From contig CM056741.1 of assembly GCA_029851415.1 (NCBI GenBank), positions 180,899,021 through 180,963,020 of the forward strand: a stretch of DNA of 64,000 nucleotides, given 5' to 3'. The position numbers and the translations under genes are program-made. Origin of the DNA: Eretmocerus hayati. Its lineage: Eukaryota > Arthropoda > Insecta > Hymenoptera > Aphelinidae. Positions 23,328 through 34,380 of the stretch are shown one piece after another. Each line of letters starts with the position of its first letter. Within the stretch, counting starts at the first letter, position 1. The notes under the pieces were generated by a model that saw only the letters and a program-made list of their open reading frames with translations, did no database searches and was not told where the DNA came from.

Positions 23328-23558
23328 CTTCTTGGTGCGAAATAGGGCAGCGAGAGTGATGAGATTTCCGGGTATTCCAATGAGCATGAAAAGGGCACAG
23401 CAGCCCGCGGCAAAGTAAAATAGCCAGTGGGGATAGCCAACGAATAGTCCGACCACGGGGCTGATGTTGGTGGTGCCGTTGGCCGCACTGATCGCGCTCG
23501 CCTCTCCCGTGATGATGCTGCTCTCTGTGTCCGCCGTTTTGGAGGGCCACCCCTTATA
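23328..23558 (-). CDS. Exon of a rhodopsin-like GPCR (Tre1/moody-like), TM1
   Basis: The exon encodes 77 codons in phase 0 at both ends. Residues 1-45 form an extracellular tail rich in Ser, Ala and Thr, with two N-glycosylation sequons (NGT, NIS). Residues 46-72 form one hydrophobic helix, and its end IGIPGNLITLAALFRTKK holds the GxxGN signature of TM1 in class A receptors followed by basic residues of the first cytoplasmic loop. The acceptor is AATCATCAG|TAT; the donor is AAG|GTATTT at 23327. No in-frame ATG precedes the helix, so the start codon is in an upstream exon. IPGNL(I/L)T is typical of the insect Tre1/moody receptors that act in germ-cell migration and the glial barrier. Assignment to that group is from memory of the motif; class A GPCR is safer. 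Other exons are not in view. Confidence 0.75.
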
Positions 23559-23982
23559 CTGATGATTCAATGGAATTACCAGACTCGTTTGACGAGCCTT
23601 TTGTATCGTCCAAGATTATGTATCGATATGAGGTTGCCATTATTGCTACACGTTCAATACTTGGGATTCTGAAACAGAAAATTTCGAACGTCATTTTACT
23701 GCGAGAGCTGTCAAAATAGCATGTTTTCATACGAGAGTGAAAATGTTGTTTTTCGTACATTGAGTGATATTTGCTGGCTCCAGAGCTGAATGCAATTGGA
23801 TCAGGATTACTTCGAGAGTGTAAAAAATACATCCAATCGAGTATCACATTTTTGCCAGAATTGTGTGAAGAAGAAAGCCGGAAGATTATGTGAATATGTC
23901 ACACCACCGCTCAGACAATCGAAAATTAATTTCGGAAATTTTAGTCGTGAATTATCTTGGATACTGAATATGTTAGATGTAC
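23559..23982. other. Unassigned sequence upstream of the GPCR exon
   Basis: On the minus strand this is the presumed preceding intron. No ATG-bearing exon with a good donor was recognised. Confidence 0.4.
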
Positions 23983-24328
23983 ACTAACAAGGGGGACCCA
24001 CGAAGTGCGGGTCATCAAATCTCACCAAACTTTTTTCACAGTCTCGTACCACCTAGAATATGAAGAATCCAGAGTAACTCCGTCAAATGGGCTCCCTCTT
24101 CAGAGCTACAAGTAGAAGTGTTAGCATTGTCAGTGTATATATATATATATATATCACTTTTTAACATGGGCTTATATGAGCAATGCTAACGTTTTTGCTT
24201 GTAGCTTTCGACAGAAGGCCCATTTGACGGAGTTACTCTGGATTCTTCATATTCTAGGTGGTACAAGATCGTGAAGAAAGTTTGGTGAGATTTGGTAACC
24301 CGCACTTCGTGGGTCCCCCTTGTGAGTA
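23983..24328. mobile_element. Hairpin MITE, family HP, copy B
   Basis: An almost complete palindrome of about 345 bp. Left end ACTAACAAGGGGGACCCACG, right end GTGGGTCCCCCTTGTGAGT. The arms pair closely throughout (AGAGTAACTCCGTCAAATGG against CCATTTGACGGAGTTACTCT), and the loop holds a TA microsatellite at 24138-24160. This copy has the best-preserved arms of the family. Two opposed frames within it (82 and 81 residues) are artefacts of the palindrome. Confidence 0.88.
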
Positions 24329-25803
24329 TTTGAAAGTCAGAGAAATCAAAATCCTTGTTGCATTAGAGATTTTTTCTTCCAAAAGGATATTTGAGACTGC
24401 GACAAATGTAATCGGTTGTGCAGACTTTGAGGGATTCAGTGTGACACTTCGGGCTTTTTTCGAATTTTCCAAGAGTATATTGTTTTGCAGTAATAACACA
24501 GTGTGATTCTCATCTCAAATTGAAGAAATGCCAAAAGGAAGACTTGTGAGAAGTTTCACTTGCAAAAATAACAGAAATCGGTCAAAGTCCACGTCCATAA
24601 CTCAAACTTAATTCAATATTTTTAACGTACCTCGGTTTATTTGAAACTTCTATGCAGAACCTTCAGGATGAATTAAAGTACATTTGATTTTAACCAGCGA
24701 CAATGGAGCTACCTCATTTCGAACCGGTACCCGAAATTGTAACAGATTGCTATTTTTTGAGATTCTAGTTTCTGAGATAGCTCGGTTCTGACGGTTAAAC
24801 AAAATTTTACAAATCTCATCTCACTCGTAAAATCTTGGAACAAACTTCGAAATTAGCTGACGTGCGTTTAAAGATATCGAGATACGTTTCGATTATGGAC
24901 ATGATTATCGTATTGACGAGTAAAAATGTTCAAAAGTCCTTCATTTTATTGACATAGAGAGACGGCTGCAAAGCTCGCATTCCCGAAACGAGGATAGCAG
25001 AAGTTCAATTTCGACAGGACTATGATCATTGGAATCATCCCTAAATCACCACGTGCATAGTTGCTCTCGACAATTTCGTCAAACCTATCGTCATTGACCC
25101 GGCATCGTGTGTTTGAAATTTTCCAAAAAAACACCCAAAAGACAGATTTTGAGATATCTTTATGACACCCATCGCAGCTTTAGGCGTGTGCTCAAGATGT
25201 TGCAATCATGATTTCAACTTAACTCATATAGCTCTAAATTAGAATTCCAAAAAGACCTCAGCGCATGGTTTCGTGATTACAAACATTGTTAATGAGGGTA
25301 AAGTCTCATTCATCATCACCCCAAGGCATTCGTGATTGGTACAGTAAGGGTAAATGAGATATTCCAAGAAAGCAGAAGTGAAGAAGTACTATTCTCTCGG
25401 CTTTAGTCAACTTTATCACTAAGTATACGTGTCATACATCGAATGGCAAAATTTCCTATCCACATGCCGCTATACGAGTTCAGATGTGAAGCTTGCACGC
25501 AGCCCTCATCCCATGGCGCTCCTTCATATCTTTAATGTATAGTATATGACTATGTGTGTAGCCCTCGAAGGACCGCTTCCGTGTTTCGCCACACGTTCGC
25601 ATGATGCACGATGTTATCGCGCAAAGGCGTGCCACGAGAGAAAGTTAAGGGGTGAGCGTCCTGCCAGAAGTATAGGAGAATGAACTTTGAAAATTTTCGG
25701 GGTTGACGAAATAGTGATACTTTGAATCTATATATCGATGATGAAATATTGACGAACAATTTACCTGCATCGCCGTTAATTAGTTCCACAGATTTGCAAG
25801 GGC
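24329..25803. other. Unassigned AT-rich sequence
   Basis: No supported gene, RNA or repeat. Confidence 0.5.
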
Positions 25804-26085
25804 ATGGGTGCGGCCCTACACACTGAATCCTCAAAAACACACAGAATTCAAAATCGGTTTCTAAACGAATTCTTCATGTGGAACACGTATATACCAGTTG
25901 ACATCAAGACCAAACTATCTCAAACCGAAGCCAAATATAAACTTGCAAGGCTTCTGGACGAACCATGGTCAGATATTTCAGAAATCTTCTGTCATTTCAG
26001 ATTTAATCAACTAAGGAGTGGTGTATACTTCCTGCGTTGTGATGAAGAAACGAGAAGAGAAAGAATTCCCTTTGTTTCTGGATAG
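25804..26085 (+). CDS. Candidate ORF (93 aa), unrecognised
   Basis: An ATG-to-stop frame starting MGAALHTESSKTHRIQNRF, with a charged middle (DIKTKLSQTEAKYKLARLLD) and a basic end. No domain, signal or membrane segment. AATAAA occurs about 45 bp after the stop (26131), as expected of a last exon but also common in AT-rich DNA. A 96-residue minus-strand frame abuts its 5' end. I cannot tell it from a chance frame. Confidence 0.25.
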   Translation: MGAALHTESSKTHRIQNRFLNEFFMWNTYIPVDIKTKLSQTEAKYKLARLLDEPWSDISEIFCHFRFNQLRSGVYFLRCDEETRRERIPFVSG

Positions 26086-26599
26086 TGTACACGCTCGCTT
26101 GGGATCGTCCCAAGAAACGTGTGTGAGCTGATCAATAAACCCTAAATTCTTTCTGGAGCCCAGCAACACTTTGCTTCATGATAAGCAAAGGTGACTCAAT
26201 ATCGGGAAAACATTCATTTTTATCATAGAGGTTATCTTAGAATCCCAAAGGAATCGGTAGAGACAGGTTGGAAGCACTGTTATCAGTAACAATCTCCAAC
26301 AAAATTCACCATGGAAACATATTTTGGCTCTTTGTTTAGTTTTCAAATTTTATATATTTACAGGATGGCCAAGGTCATTATTACTTAAAATTAAACTAAT
26401 CAAACCATGACAGTGATCATGTCTCCTCGATGAAAAATTGAATGAAGAAGTGACACGGATTTGGCAGTGCATGGGTTTTGGAAGCTCGTGATCAAATGGA
26501 CATAGAAAGAGAATTATGAGATTTTCCGCTATGTTTTCATAATTTGTTTAACGGCGACTGCACAATTTACTGGATGCTTTGTAAAGAGTTTCATCAGAA
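26086..26599. other. Unassigned AT-rich sequence
   Basis: Nothing recognised between the candidate frame and the composite repeat. Confidence 0.45.
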
Positions 26600-27390
26600 A
26601 ATCTGATATCAATCACACGTGCAAGTTTGCTTCATTAAAACTAATATTGATATCGCTTCTCTCGCTACTGCACCTTCGGTTTGTAGAGGTTCTTGATAAA
26701 TCAAAGACCCCTGAAATGCTTTTTTAGATCGAAAATGTTATTTGTACAATTATGGGTAACGATCGATTGATATATTAAGGAAAGAATTCTTATAAAGTTC
26801 AAAAGAATGACATTTTACTGAACTAGTGCCGCTAACACTCATGACCGCCCACCAGACCATCGAGCCACCCTTTCATTAGAGCGTCCACCCACCCGCTTGA
26901 ACATCACTCTACCGATTTACCAAATCTCCAGCTCCCCCAACCACAACCTACATAGCTACGTAGATAAGGTAGACCATTCCAGACCGTCTCAGATCGTTCC
27001 AAATGATTCCAGACGATTCCCGACCGTACTAAAATGACCCAAATCATTCGGGACCGTACCAGAATATTCGAAACCGTTCTAGACCATTTCATATCGTCCC
27101 AGACCGTACCAGACCATCCTGCACCATTCCAGACCAACCGAGACCACATTAGACCATATCAGACCGTTATAAACAATTTTATACAGAACGGGCCCGTCCA
27201 AACCACCCTAGACCGTACTAAAGTGCGCCGAATCGTTCCAGACTAATTTTGACTATCCTAGACCATTTCGGACCAAGCCAGATCGTCCCAGACCGTCCTA
27301 GACCATTTCAAACCGTACCAGATCATCCATCCATCCGAGCGCCTACCCACCCCTTCACCAACCCATTCATAACCTATACAGCCACCGACT
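26600..27390 (+). repeat. Composite repeat, copy 2 (coding remnant, C-rich block, 10-bp array)
   Basis: Same modules as 16775-17786 but on the opposite strand. 26640-26830 matches the coding remnant and its 3' flank (CCTGAAATGCTT, GATCGATTGATATA, AATGACATTTTACTGAAC) and has in-frame stops. A C-rich block follows (CGCCCACCAGACC, CCACCCACCC, 26840-26900), then degenerate 10-base units of the AGACCGTTCC type (26960-27320), then CATCCATCCATCC and ACCCACCCC (27325-27365). No intact frame remains. Confidence 0.8.
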
Positions 27391-27760
27391 ATATTTCACA
27401 GCTTCATCGTGAGCATTCCAATACGCGGATTTGGACGGGAAAATACAGGCCGGGCATTCAATTACTATGATATCATCTGCAAGGGGGGCTTCACAACCCC
27501 CGGCCCCTTTTAACGACGGCCGATCCCCAGAAATCACTGCACATTTCCACCCCGTAGCCACGACATCCATATAATGCCCGGAGACTGAGTGAGTCGTAGG
27601 AGTTTCGGCCAAACTGCCCTTAGAGGTGACTCGACGCGAGACCTGATTAGAGACCCGAGGGGCGTGCTGGGCTCTAGCAAAGCCTAGAATTGAGCCTCAA
27701 GCCCTCCAACAACAGGCACGCTTCGGTTGTACGATCGCGACCGAGCCCAAAACTTGATAA
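27391..27760. other. GC-rich patch with a minus-strand open frame
   Basis: A locally GC-rich stretch (GGCTTCACAACCCCCGGCCC, GACTCGACGCGAGACC). The minus-strand frame 27367-27612 (81 residues) contains GAGGCEAPLADDIIVIECPA. It is not recognised; a fragment of a mobile element's protein is possible but unsupported. Confidence 0.25.
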
Positions 27761-28062
27761 TTGGCGATGTAGTGTGGATTCATTTCTCAGTTATTCGTAA
27801 CTCAGTAACGGATATCCTTTAAACCAACGCGCTGGCAGGGCAAGGTATCCTTTACCCGCGGAATGAAGGTAGTACAAAGGTAGAGCTGGCCATCCGGTAC
27901 ATGTATTCGAATACTTACCCCTATTTCGTTAAAATAACACATACGCGATAAAAAAAACGTTCGACTGTTTCAAATTTAGCATATTCATCACTTATGTGTC
28001 ACGTGACTTGTGTGCAACTCCCACCACATTCATCGCATCAATTTAAATCCTTAGAATAGCCA

Positions 28063-28437
28063 ATGGCGGACTTTAATTATTCTTCTTATCTTGGGAAAAA
28101 TTCCAATTGTTGTGAAACATATCTCTTTGAGCGTGAGCATTTTACAAATATTTTGAAACCACTCATCTTCTTTTCATTCTCAGATATACATCGAAATCCG
28201 TGTAACCCATGTCAATGTATCGTTACCCAAACCCGACAAGTAGTCTATATTCAACGATTTTTGGCTTCGTGCTTAGCCATGAATCGTCAAGTTTCAGCTG
28301 TATTCAGTAACGTTCAACTGACTTTCGATTCAATGAGTTGTTTCGATGGAGTTTTTATTGCTGAATCTTCATTCAAATGTATCGGGATCCGTATCCCGTA
28401 TCAACGACCTCGCCTCGTTTCCTTTTCCAAAGCATAA
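28063..28437 (+). CDS. Candidate ORF (124 aa), cysteine-containing, unrecognised
   Basis: The ATG at 28063 is in good context (CCAATGGCG). The product would start MADFNYSSYLGKNSNCCETY, has NPCNPCQC near residue 48, and eight or so cysteines in all. A very good splice acceptor lies inside the frame (CTTCTTTTCATTCTCAG, ending 28183), so the real unit could be an exon from 28184 onward. AATAAA occurs about 215 bp past the stop. No family recognised. Confidence 0.27.
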   Translation: MADFNYSSYLGKNSNCCETYLFEREHFTNILKPLIFFSFSDIHRNPCNPCQCIVTQTRQVVYIQRFLASCLAMNRQVSAVFSNVQLTFDSMSCFDGVFIAESSFKCIGIRIPYQRPRLVSFSKA

Positions 28438-29692
28438 TGGCATTCTCTTTCGATGCAAGAAGAGTATCGAGGGATTCTGTGGAGTATATAAGAACTCTCG
28501 TCAAAATGCAAAGATAGTTTGAAGATTTCTTCTTCGATCAGAAATTCACAGTTTTTCTAAGATATTGCAATATTGGCAATGTCCAAGTATTGAAATTCAT
28601 TCAAAAATTCATCGAAAAGTTGTGAGTTGTGCCTGCAATGTTCCTTTGAAATAAAGAGAATTTGAACTTTTCAGAATGTTATAATTTGAAGTCGTTCAAA
28701 TGAACACTCTATAAAATAGATTTGTTAAAATCCATCTTATGGCTTCAGAATTTCTATGGCAGCCATTTGTAAAGACGTGACATTTTTGTTCCATAGCCTC
28801 TCCTCTCTCTTCGATTAATGCTCAGACTAACCTGGTTGAATAGCATATCGCTTTTTCTGAAAACAGTGATGTTGAAGTAGACTCCCCCGATATCTACACA
28901 ACCAAGTCAGGCTTATCATAGATGGATCAAGCCTGACACGAAAAATTGTGGCAAAATAGTGAGGTTCGCTTCCTTTATTCAGGATTCAAATCGAATGCAT
29001 AGCTTAACCAAACACTAAAACTACTCAATAAGTACATACATTAATTATTCTTACAGTCTACAGTGTTGACGAGGATTCGACACATATCGGAAAAAGTGCA
29101 AGAGCCATAAAAAGGAAAACTGCCCTTCCTGAAGAGAAATCGAACGTGATTACAAAATTTCCACGTCGTAAAGACAGATTGCTCTCGCTGAGGCTTTTGC
29201 GGAAGTGAAATATTGCCCGCTCTTTTCTATGTATACTTACTGACGAGTCAGACTAATAATGAAAATATGAAACAGAATATGGCAGAATCGTGATCGATCG
29301 ACCTGTCCCGACGGATATTGCTAATAATGTACTTGTAAATAACAAAGTTCCACGGGAAATTCTCGTCTTCTCTGAACTAAGGTTTGTTTAGTGTAGTATT
29401 TCGTCTATCTAAAGGAGAAATGGCAATCAACTTCTTCCGAGATTCAGATAAGAACCAGGGATGAATGAAAGGAAATTGCAAAGATATGAGTGCACAAATA
29501 ACAAATTTCACCGATAAATGAGTACTCATTATGAATTACAGCACAGCCATTAATTTTTTTAGCTTCATTGTGTGAAATATCAATAAAATCATTTGAAAAC
29601 GTTAGGTCTTTGGGATCAATAGAAAGTTCAAACTCTCTTGAAATCGAGCTCGGAATCTATCACAGACAATAAGTCCGTCCATCTCCTGCGTA
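28438..29692. other. Unassigned AT-rich sequence
   Basis: TATATAAG at about 28484 is the only motif of note. No supported gene or repeat. Confidence 0.45.
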
Positions 29693-30052
29693 GGGTTTCA
29701 GGGCCTACTTACGGATTTACGAATTTACAGATTTAGCAGAGCGCATGCCCAGTGCGTTGCAGTCAGCAAGCTTCATTCAGACGATTGGGCCCGCCGGCAC
29801 GGGCCGCTGATTTGTATACGAATTTAAACAAATTTTGGACTAATTTTTCTTGTGCTCATACATATTTGATTTGTTGCTTCACTCCAATATTCCAAACTAG
29901 GAAATATTGAACCAAATTAATTTGTCTGAATTCGTTTACAAATGAGCGTCCCGATCCGACGGGCCTAATCGTGTGAATGAAGTTGATTGCAACGCATTGG
30001 GCATGCGCCTCGCTAAATCTGTAAATTCGTAAATTCGTAAACGCTGAAACCC
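29693..30052. mobile_element. Palindromic MITE, 360 bp
   Basis: Terminal GGGTTTCA and TGAAACCC bracket arms of about 170 bp. Paired landmarks: TTTACGAATTTACAGATTTA against TAAATCTGTAAATTCGTAAA, GCGCATGCCCAGTGCGTTGC against GCAACGCATTGGGCATGCGC, and GATTGGGCCCGCCGG against CGACGGGCCTAATCG. There is an AT-rich loop near 29870-29900 and no coding capacity. Arm mismatches indicate moderate age. No target duplication was identified. Confidence 0.82.
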
Positions 30053-30119
30053 AACCCAGGGTGGGGTTTGTGCGGTAATGTGAATTTTCCACACACTTTT
30101 TCAATTTTCATCCCCACAC

Positions 30120-31010
30120 AGCAGATGAAAGTAGTACATTTCGATACAAGGGTGGATAAACTTTTTTCGACACGCTGAGCGAAACTAGTACATTTCGATA
30201 CAAGGGCGTGAAACGTTTTATTCGTATCCGAGTGATGGGTTTCCGGCCCGAGCCGCAGGCGAGGGTCGTAATCACCACGAGTATGCGAATAATAGGTTAT
30301 ATGCCCGTGTATCTAACTATACTTTTCGATAAACTGTGAGTAAAAACGACAAACTTTGCGCAAAGTGCACTTTTACGCACAGGGTATCGAAAAGTGTCTT
30401 TTCCGCACTGATTTTTCACTTTCTCGCACAGTTTGTCTAAAACACAGTTCGATAAACGGGTGTAAAACCTATTTTTCGCATCCTCTCGTGATTCCCACCT
30501 TCGCCTACGGCTCAGGCCGGAAACCCATCAATCGCACGCGAAAAAAAGGTTTTCTACCCGCCTTGTATCGAAATGTAATGTTAAACCCGTGTATTGAACT
30601 GCAGTTTTTCGACAAACTATAAGAGAAAGTAGAAAATCAGTGCGGAACAGACACTTTTCCGCTCAGCGTGTCAAAAAAAGTAGATTTCGCACCGAGTTTA
30701 TGAGGTTGTAGCTCGCTTCTGAGCGATTGGTTTTCGGCCTGAGCCGCAGGCAAAGGTCGAAATAATCGCTTGGAAGCGGGGAACCTCAAGATCGAGTTGC
30801 GAATAATATTTTTTACAATTTTGTAAGCACCCAAACATCGGAAAATTGCAAAAAATAGTATTTGACACTCGGACGGGGTGGTTTCCAAATTCTTGTGATA
30901 ATTCCCGCCCTCGCCTTCGGCTCGAACCGGAAATTACCATCCGTTGTGTGGTAACCAATATTCCCGTCCTCGTATCGGAATGTAGTATAGTGTACGCAAC
31001 ATACCTTTCT
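30120..31010. repeat. Cluster of alternating inverted modules
   Basis: A module with GGTTTCCGGCCCGAGCCGCA and GGCGAGGGTCG appears at 30238 and 30728, and inverted at 30494 and 30904. Between them, AAAAGTGTCTTTTCCGCAC (about 30388) is mirrored at about 30645. AGTACATTTCGATACAAGGG is duplicated in tandem at 30133 and 30189. Long frames on both strands arise from the symmetric layout. A related module is at 55620-55800. This is probably a cluster of nested inverted-repeat elements; boundaries are unclear. Confidence 0.75.
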
Positions 31011-32430
31011 TGTGCCCCTTTGACAAGCTTGTATCAAGACCTTCAAAATGAGCTAAATGAAGTTTAATCTCAAGCAACCAGAACGAAGCTATCACAATTT
31101 TTCCAAACAGTGACTTTTTCGAGTTAGTGAGAGAGTGTACCCCATCTAGGGAGGGTAGAGAGACCCTCCCTAACCCCATCATTTCAGACAGTGTAAACTG
31201 GCGACGAAGGGCACATAAATTCGTTTTTACTGCTGTGCAACCACATTTGCAACTTTCCATTGGTTCAAACTCGTAGTTCCGGCTTATTTTGACGTGGTAA
31301 ACCCATTCTTAGTGGTAAAAAAGTCGTACTGTACTCACTTTCGAGGTAACAGTGTAAGTGCATGTTGGGTATACACACCAATTTTGGCCTCCATTTGCGA
31401 ACGAGCTCCGTACACGGTGCGCCCCTGGGAGGGATGAGTTTAACAAAAATGACAACGAAAACTGAAACAGGGGTGTTTTTGTACAAATCGTCACGAATTT
31501 AACCTGATTTCGAGCGAAATCGGATTAGCTCGCCGTTTCGAGTAATCGTCAAACTAAGAATTCCCCATACATTGCATACGAAAAAATTCAGTGACTCCTC
31601 GTTTTCTTCGCTTCTTCGTGGTTTTCTCGCAAATACTCAGAAGAGGTGGGAGATAGCAAAAAATGCCATGAACACTTTTTTATAGATTTTTTAAAAATCT
31701 ACAAGATGATGTAGGTCGATTCATCACAAAACTCAAGAAGATTGCAGTATCATGTGAAAAAGCCCGAGTTTTTTGCAAGAAACCTCGCGCCTTCTGCTAA
31801 TTCTCTACAATTTTTTCAATACGATCAAGAAAGCCTGAGTTTCTCGATCAATCTAACTACGTCATCTTCTAGATCTTCAAAAAACCTATGAAAAAGTATT
31901 CATGACATGTTTTGCTACAACCCAACTCTTGTGAGTATTTGTGAGAAAACCGTGAAGATGCGAAGAAAACGAAGAATTGCCGAATTTCCCCCATAAGCAA
32001 TGTATGGGGAATTCTTAGTTTGACAATCACTTGAAACGGCGAGCTGATCCGATTTTGCTCGAAATAAGGTTCGATTCGTGACGATTCGTACAAAAACACC
32101 TCTTTTTCAGTTTTTGATGTCATTTTTGTTAAGCTCATCCCCGCCAGGGGTGCACCGTGCGTATTTTGCTCATAAAACCATTCCAAATCAGAGTCTTGCA
32201 ACTCTCAAGAATAGGCATTGAAGGTCTTAGAACGAAAAATCGGATGCGTCCAGGCACGGCAAGATTGGTTGAAGCAAAAATTTTTGGCACCTGTTTGACT
32301 TAGGGCAATTTTCTCGGAGATTTCATAGCTGTGCAAAAGTAAAAACTGAAAAACTTACTCAGAACTTTCGGAAACACGCAGAAATCATTTCGGGTCGGTC
32401 GAAACCACACTTACTTTCTCTTATTTGCAC
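31011..32430. repeat. Dispersed repeat family R3, copy 1 (interrupted)
   Basis: Non-coding family shared with 35885-36890 and 62690-63160. Common landmarks in order: GACCTTCAAAATGAG, GAGCTATCACAATTT (here AAGCTATCACAATTT), CCGTGCAACCACATTTG (here CTGTGCAACC), GCATGTTGGGTA, ATCTCCGTATTTTGCTCAT, TTGCAACTCTC, GAAGGTCTT. The copy is split by the foldback element at 31413-32159. A separate small hairpin (TAGGGAGGGT/ACCCTCCCTA) lies at 31147-31172. Confidence 0.75.
31413..32159. mobile_element. Foldback element with CGTA target duplication
   Basis: A 747-bp element almost entirely made of two inverted arms. Left end CACGGTGCGCCCCTGG; right end is the complement of CACGGTGCACCCCTGG. Arm landmarks: TTAACAAAAATGACA, GGTGTTTTTGTAC, GAATTCCCCATACATTGC against GCAATGTATGGGGAATTC. 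The centre is near 31786. CGTA directly flanks both ends (31409-31412, 32160-32163). Two unfilled relatives of the host repeat read CTCCGTACTTTGC (36627) and CTCCGTATTTTGC (62917), so the duplication and boundaries are well supported. There is no coding capacity. Confidence 0.9.
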
Positions 32431-33961
32431 ATAAAGAACTTACAAAAAAAAAAAAAATTGCGGTACGTTCAACAAGTGCCCATCTCCGAGGTCGACATGT
32501 GGTTGCATGTTGGATATATGTACCGCATAATCAATTGTGAAACAAAATTCTGTCAATTCTTTCCTACACATACGTTCTATCACGACTCCAAAAAGTCTGT
32601 ACAAAAAAACGATGAAAATTGTACCTCATAAGCTTGTGCCAAGCTCTGTAAAACTGTCACTTGATAATTGGATTTGATTGAATGATGAGTCGTTGCCGTA
32701 TAGTAATCGTATGACCATTATGTATTAGCTTTGGATACAAGAAAAAAATGAAGAAGCGCAAGTTCTAGGAAGCAGAATACTTTATATGAAAATTAATTAT
32801 TCACTGGGCATTGATTATACAATATTTAAAAAGGTATTCTACACCCGAATACTCAAACTATTGATCAGCTATATTGATAAAATTTTGTGGAGGCGCAAAA
32901 TTTGAAATCATTGGAGGCATGTAATTCGGTGAAAATTTTGAAGGAACAGAGGTCGGATAGAAAACCTCTTCAGAATTTAATCTGTAAAGGCCAAGCATCT
33001 GTTCTACCGTGCTCACACCTCCTTCGGGCTTCAAGCACTTCCCTCTTCTTTGAAGTACACATATAGAATGTTTTCTGGAGTTGAATGGCATGAGTAAGCA
33101 CAAAATCAAATCTTACCACAGGGGACATGGGGCCAACAGTTATTATTCTGTGATATCCATCTCACAAAACGTGACTAATGCTCCAAGGGTGAAGGGTGTT
33201 TGTTTGTGAAAATTACTGTATGTACAGGCATGTGATATTTGGAATAAGCATTCGTGATGCAATGTAACATCGTCTAATCGTTGCTTGATTCTTTTTTGTT
33301 GAATCGATTGTTGAATGAAGAAGATATTTAGATATTTTGAGGCGTTTTGGAAGTTTAAAAAAAATTCAACTCTTAGAACTTGGTTAACTATCTGATTATA
33401 ATACAAATAAAAATTAAGTGGCACTCAAAATGAGAGCGGCCAACAACTTTGCTTGATTAGGGAAAGTTATTCTCGGCTAGGAAACTGAATGAAGATATGC
33501 GAAGTGAACTTTTTTGAGGGTATATAAAGACGTTGTTTTGGCCCGCCCTACTCTGTTATCCGCCCTAACTGTCTTGTGATCAACAGGTTGACAAAAAAGT
33601 TGGCCCGAATTTTAAGAGTACTCGACAAAGGCTATTGTAAATGAGACAATCTCATTCGTACAGCACAATTCTTTGATCAAAATTATAACCATAACATAAG
33701 ATTACCCTTACACTGTACAAAATTCACTCAATTCTTAAAATAGCCTATGAAGGGGGGGGGGCACGCCACTATTAGAATTACCGTGTTCCATCCATCCGAA
33801 AAAACTAATAATGTCATGAATGAGAAACTCTTGTACACAATCAAAATGTCGAACAATTTTTGAAAAATTATAATAACATATCAATAAAACATGTTCAGCC
33901 GAGAATTGCGAGCCCCCATCAATCCAGGAGTTTGACATTCACCTTAGAAATATTTTCTCAC
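32431..33961. other. Unassigned AT-rich sequence
   Basis: No supported gene. TATATAAAG at about 33521 sits just before a GC-richer stretch (GGCCCGCCCTACTC), but no transcript can be inferred. A run of eight or more G lies near 33755. Confidence 0.45.
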
Positions 33962-34380
33962 CTCAAGGAAAATCTTCCAGATTCACAAGTAGCCATCCCT
34001 TTGAATAACTTTTAGTAATTCCTCCGGGTATCGATGATTTTCCCCAAACTTGCCGCGTCACTCGGATCCAATTTGAAAAGTCTCGAATCTCTGGGCTTTC
34101 GCTCTCGTAGCTACGACGTCGCATGATCGTTGAGGGCGCGCACACCTGACTCAGAAAATTATACAACGAAAGCTCGATCGCGCGTGTACAGGTCCGTATG
34201 GGAGTTTGCAAGTTTCGCGGAACTGATCGGAGGCTAACAGTGGCAACCCCTGAAGCGTGCCGGTTTACTGGCTCGACTGGCGCCACAGAACTAAAGCTTT
34301 TCAGAGTGAAGCCGGCTGATCTCGTGAACCGCAAGCTCGCACGCATGCGCATTCTCAATTTGATACTTTGATCTCGGGGC
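33962..34380 (-). promoter_or_regulatory. Candidate CpG-rich leader exon with strong donor
   Basis: The block is rich in CpG on a poor background (GAGGGCGCGCACACC, CTCGATCGCGCG, GGCTCGACTGGCGCC). On the minus strand it ends in a near-consensus donor CCTTGAG|GTGAGA at 33962/33961. A 131-codon frame spans it and stops six bases before the donor; its basic, low-complexity composition and the CpG signal fit an untranslated leader better than protein. It lies about 10 kb upstream of the GPCR exon on the same strand and could be its first exon. That link is inference only. Confidence 0.35.

Noticed and set aside
24254..24506. Opposed 81- and 82-residue frames
   Set aside because: They lie on the two strands of a hairpin element, and the palindrome makes both frames open.
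30356..31260. Several 70-108 residue frames
   Set aside because: All fall in the inverted-module cluster on both strands; no domain.
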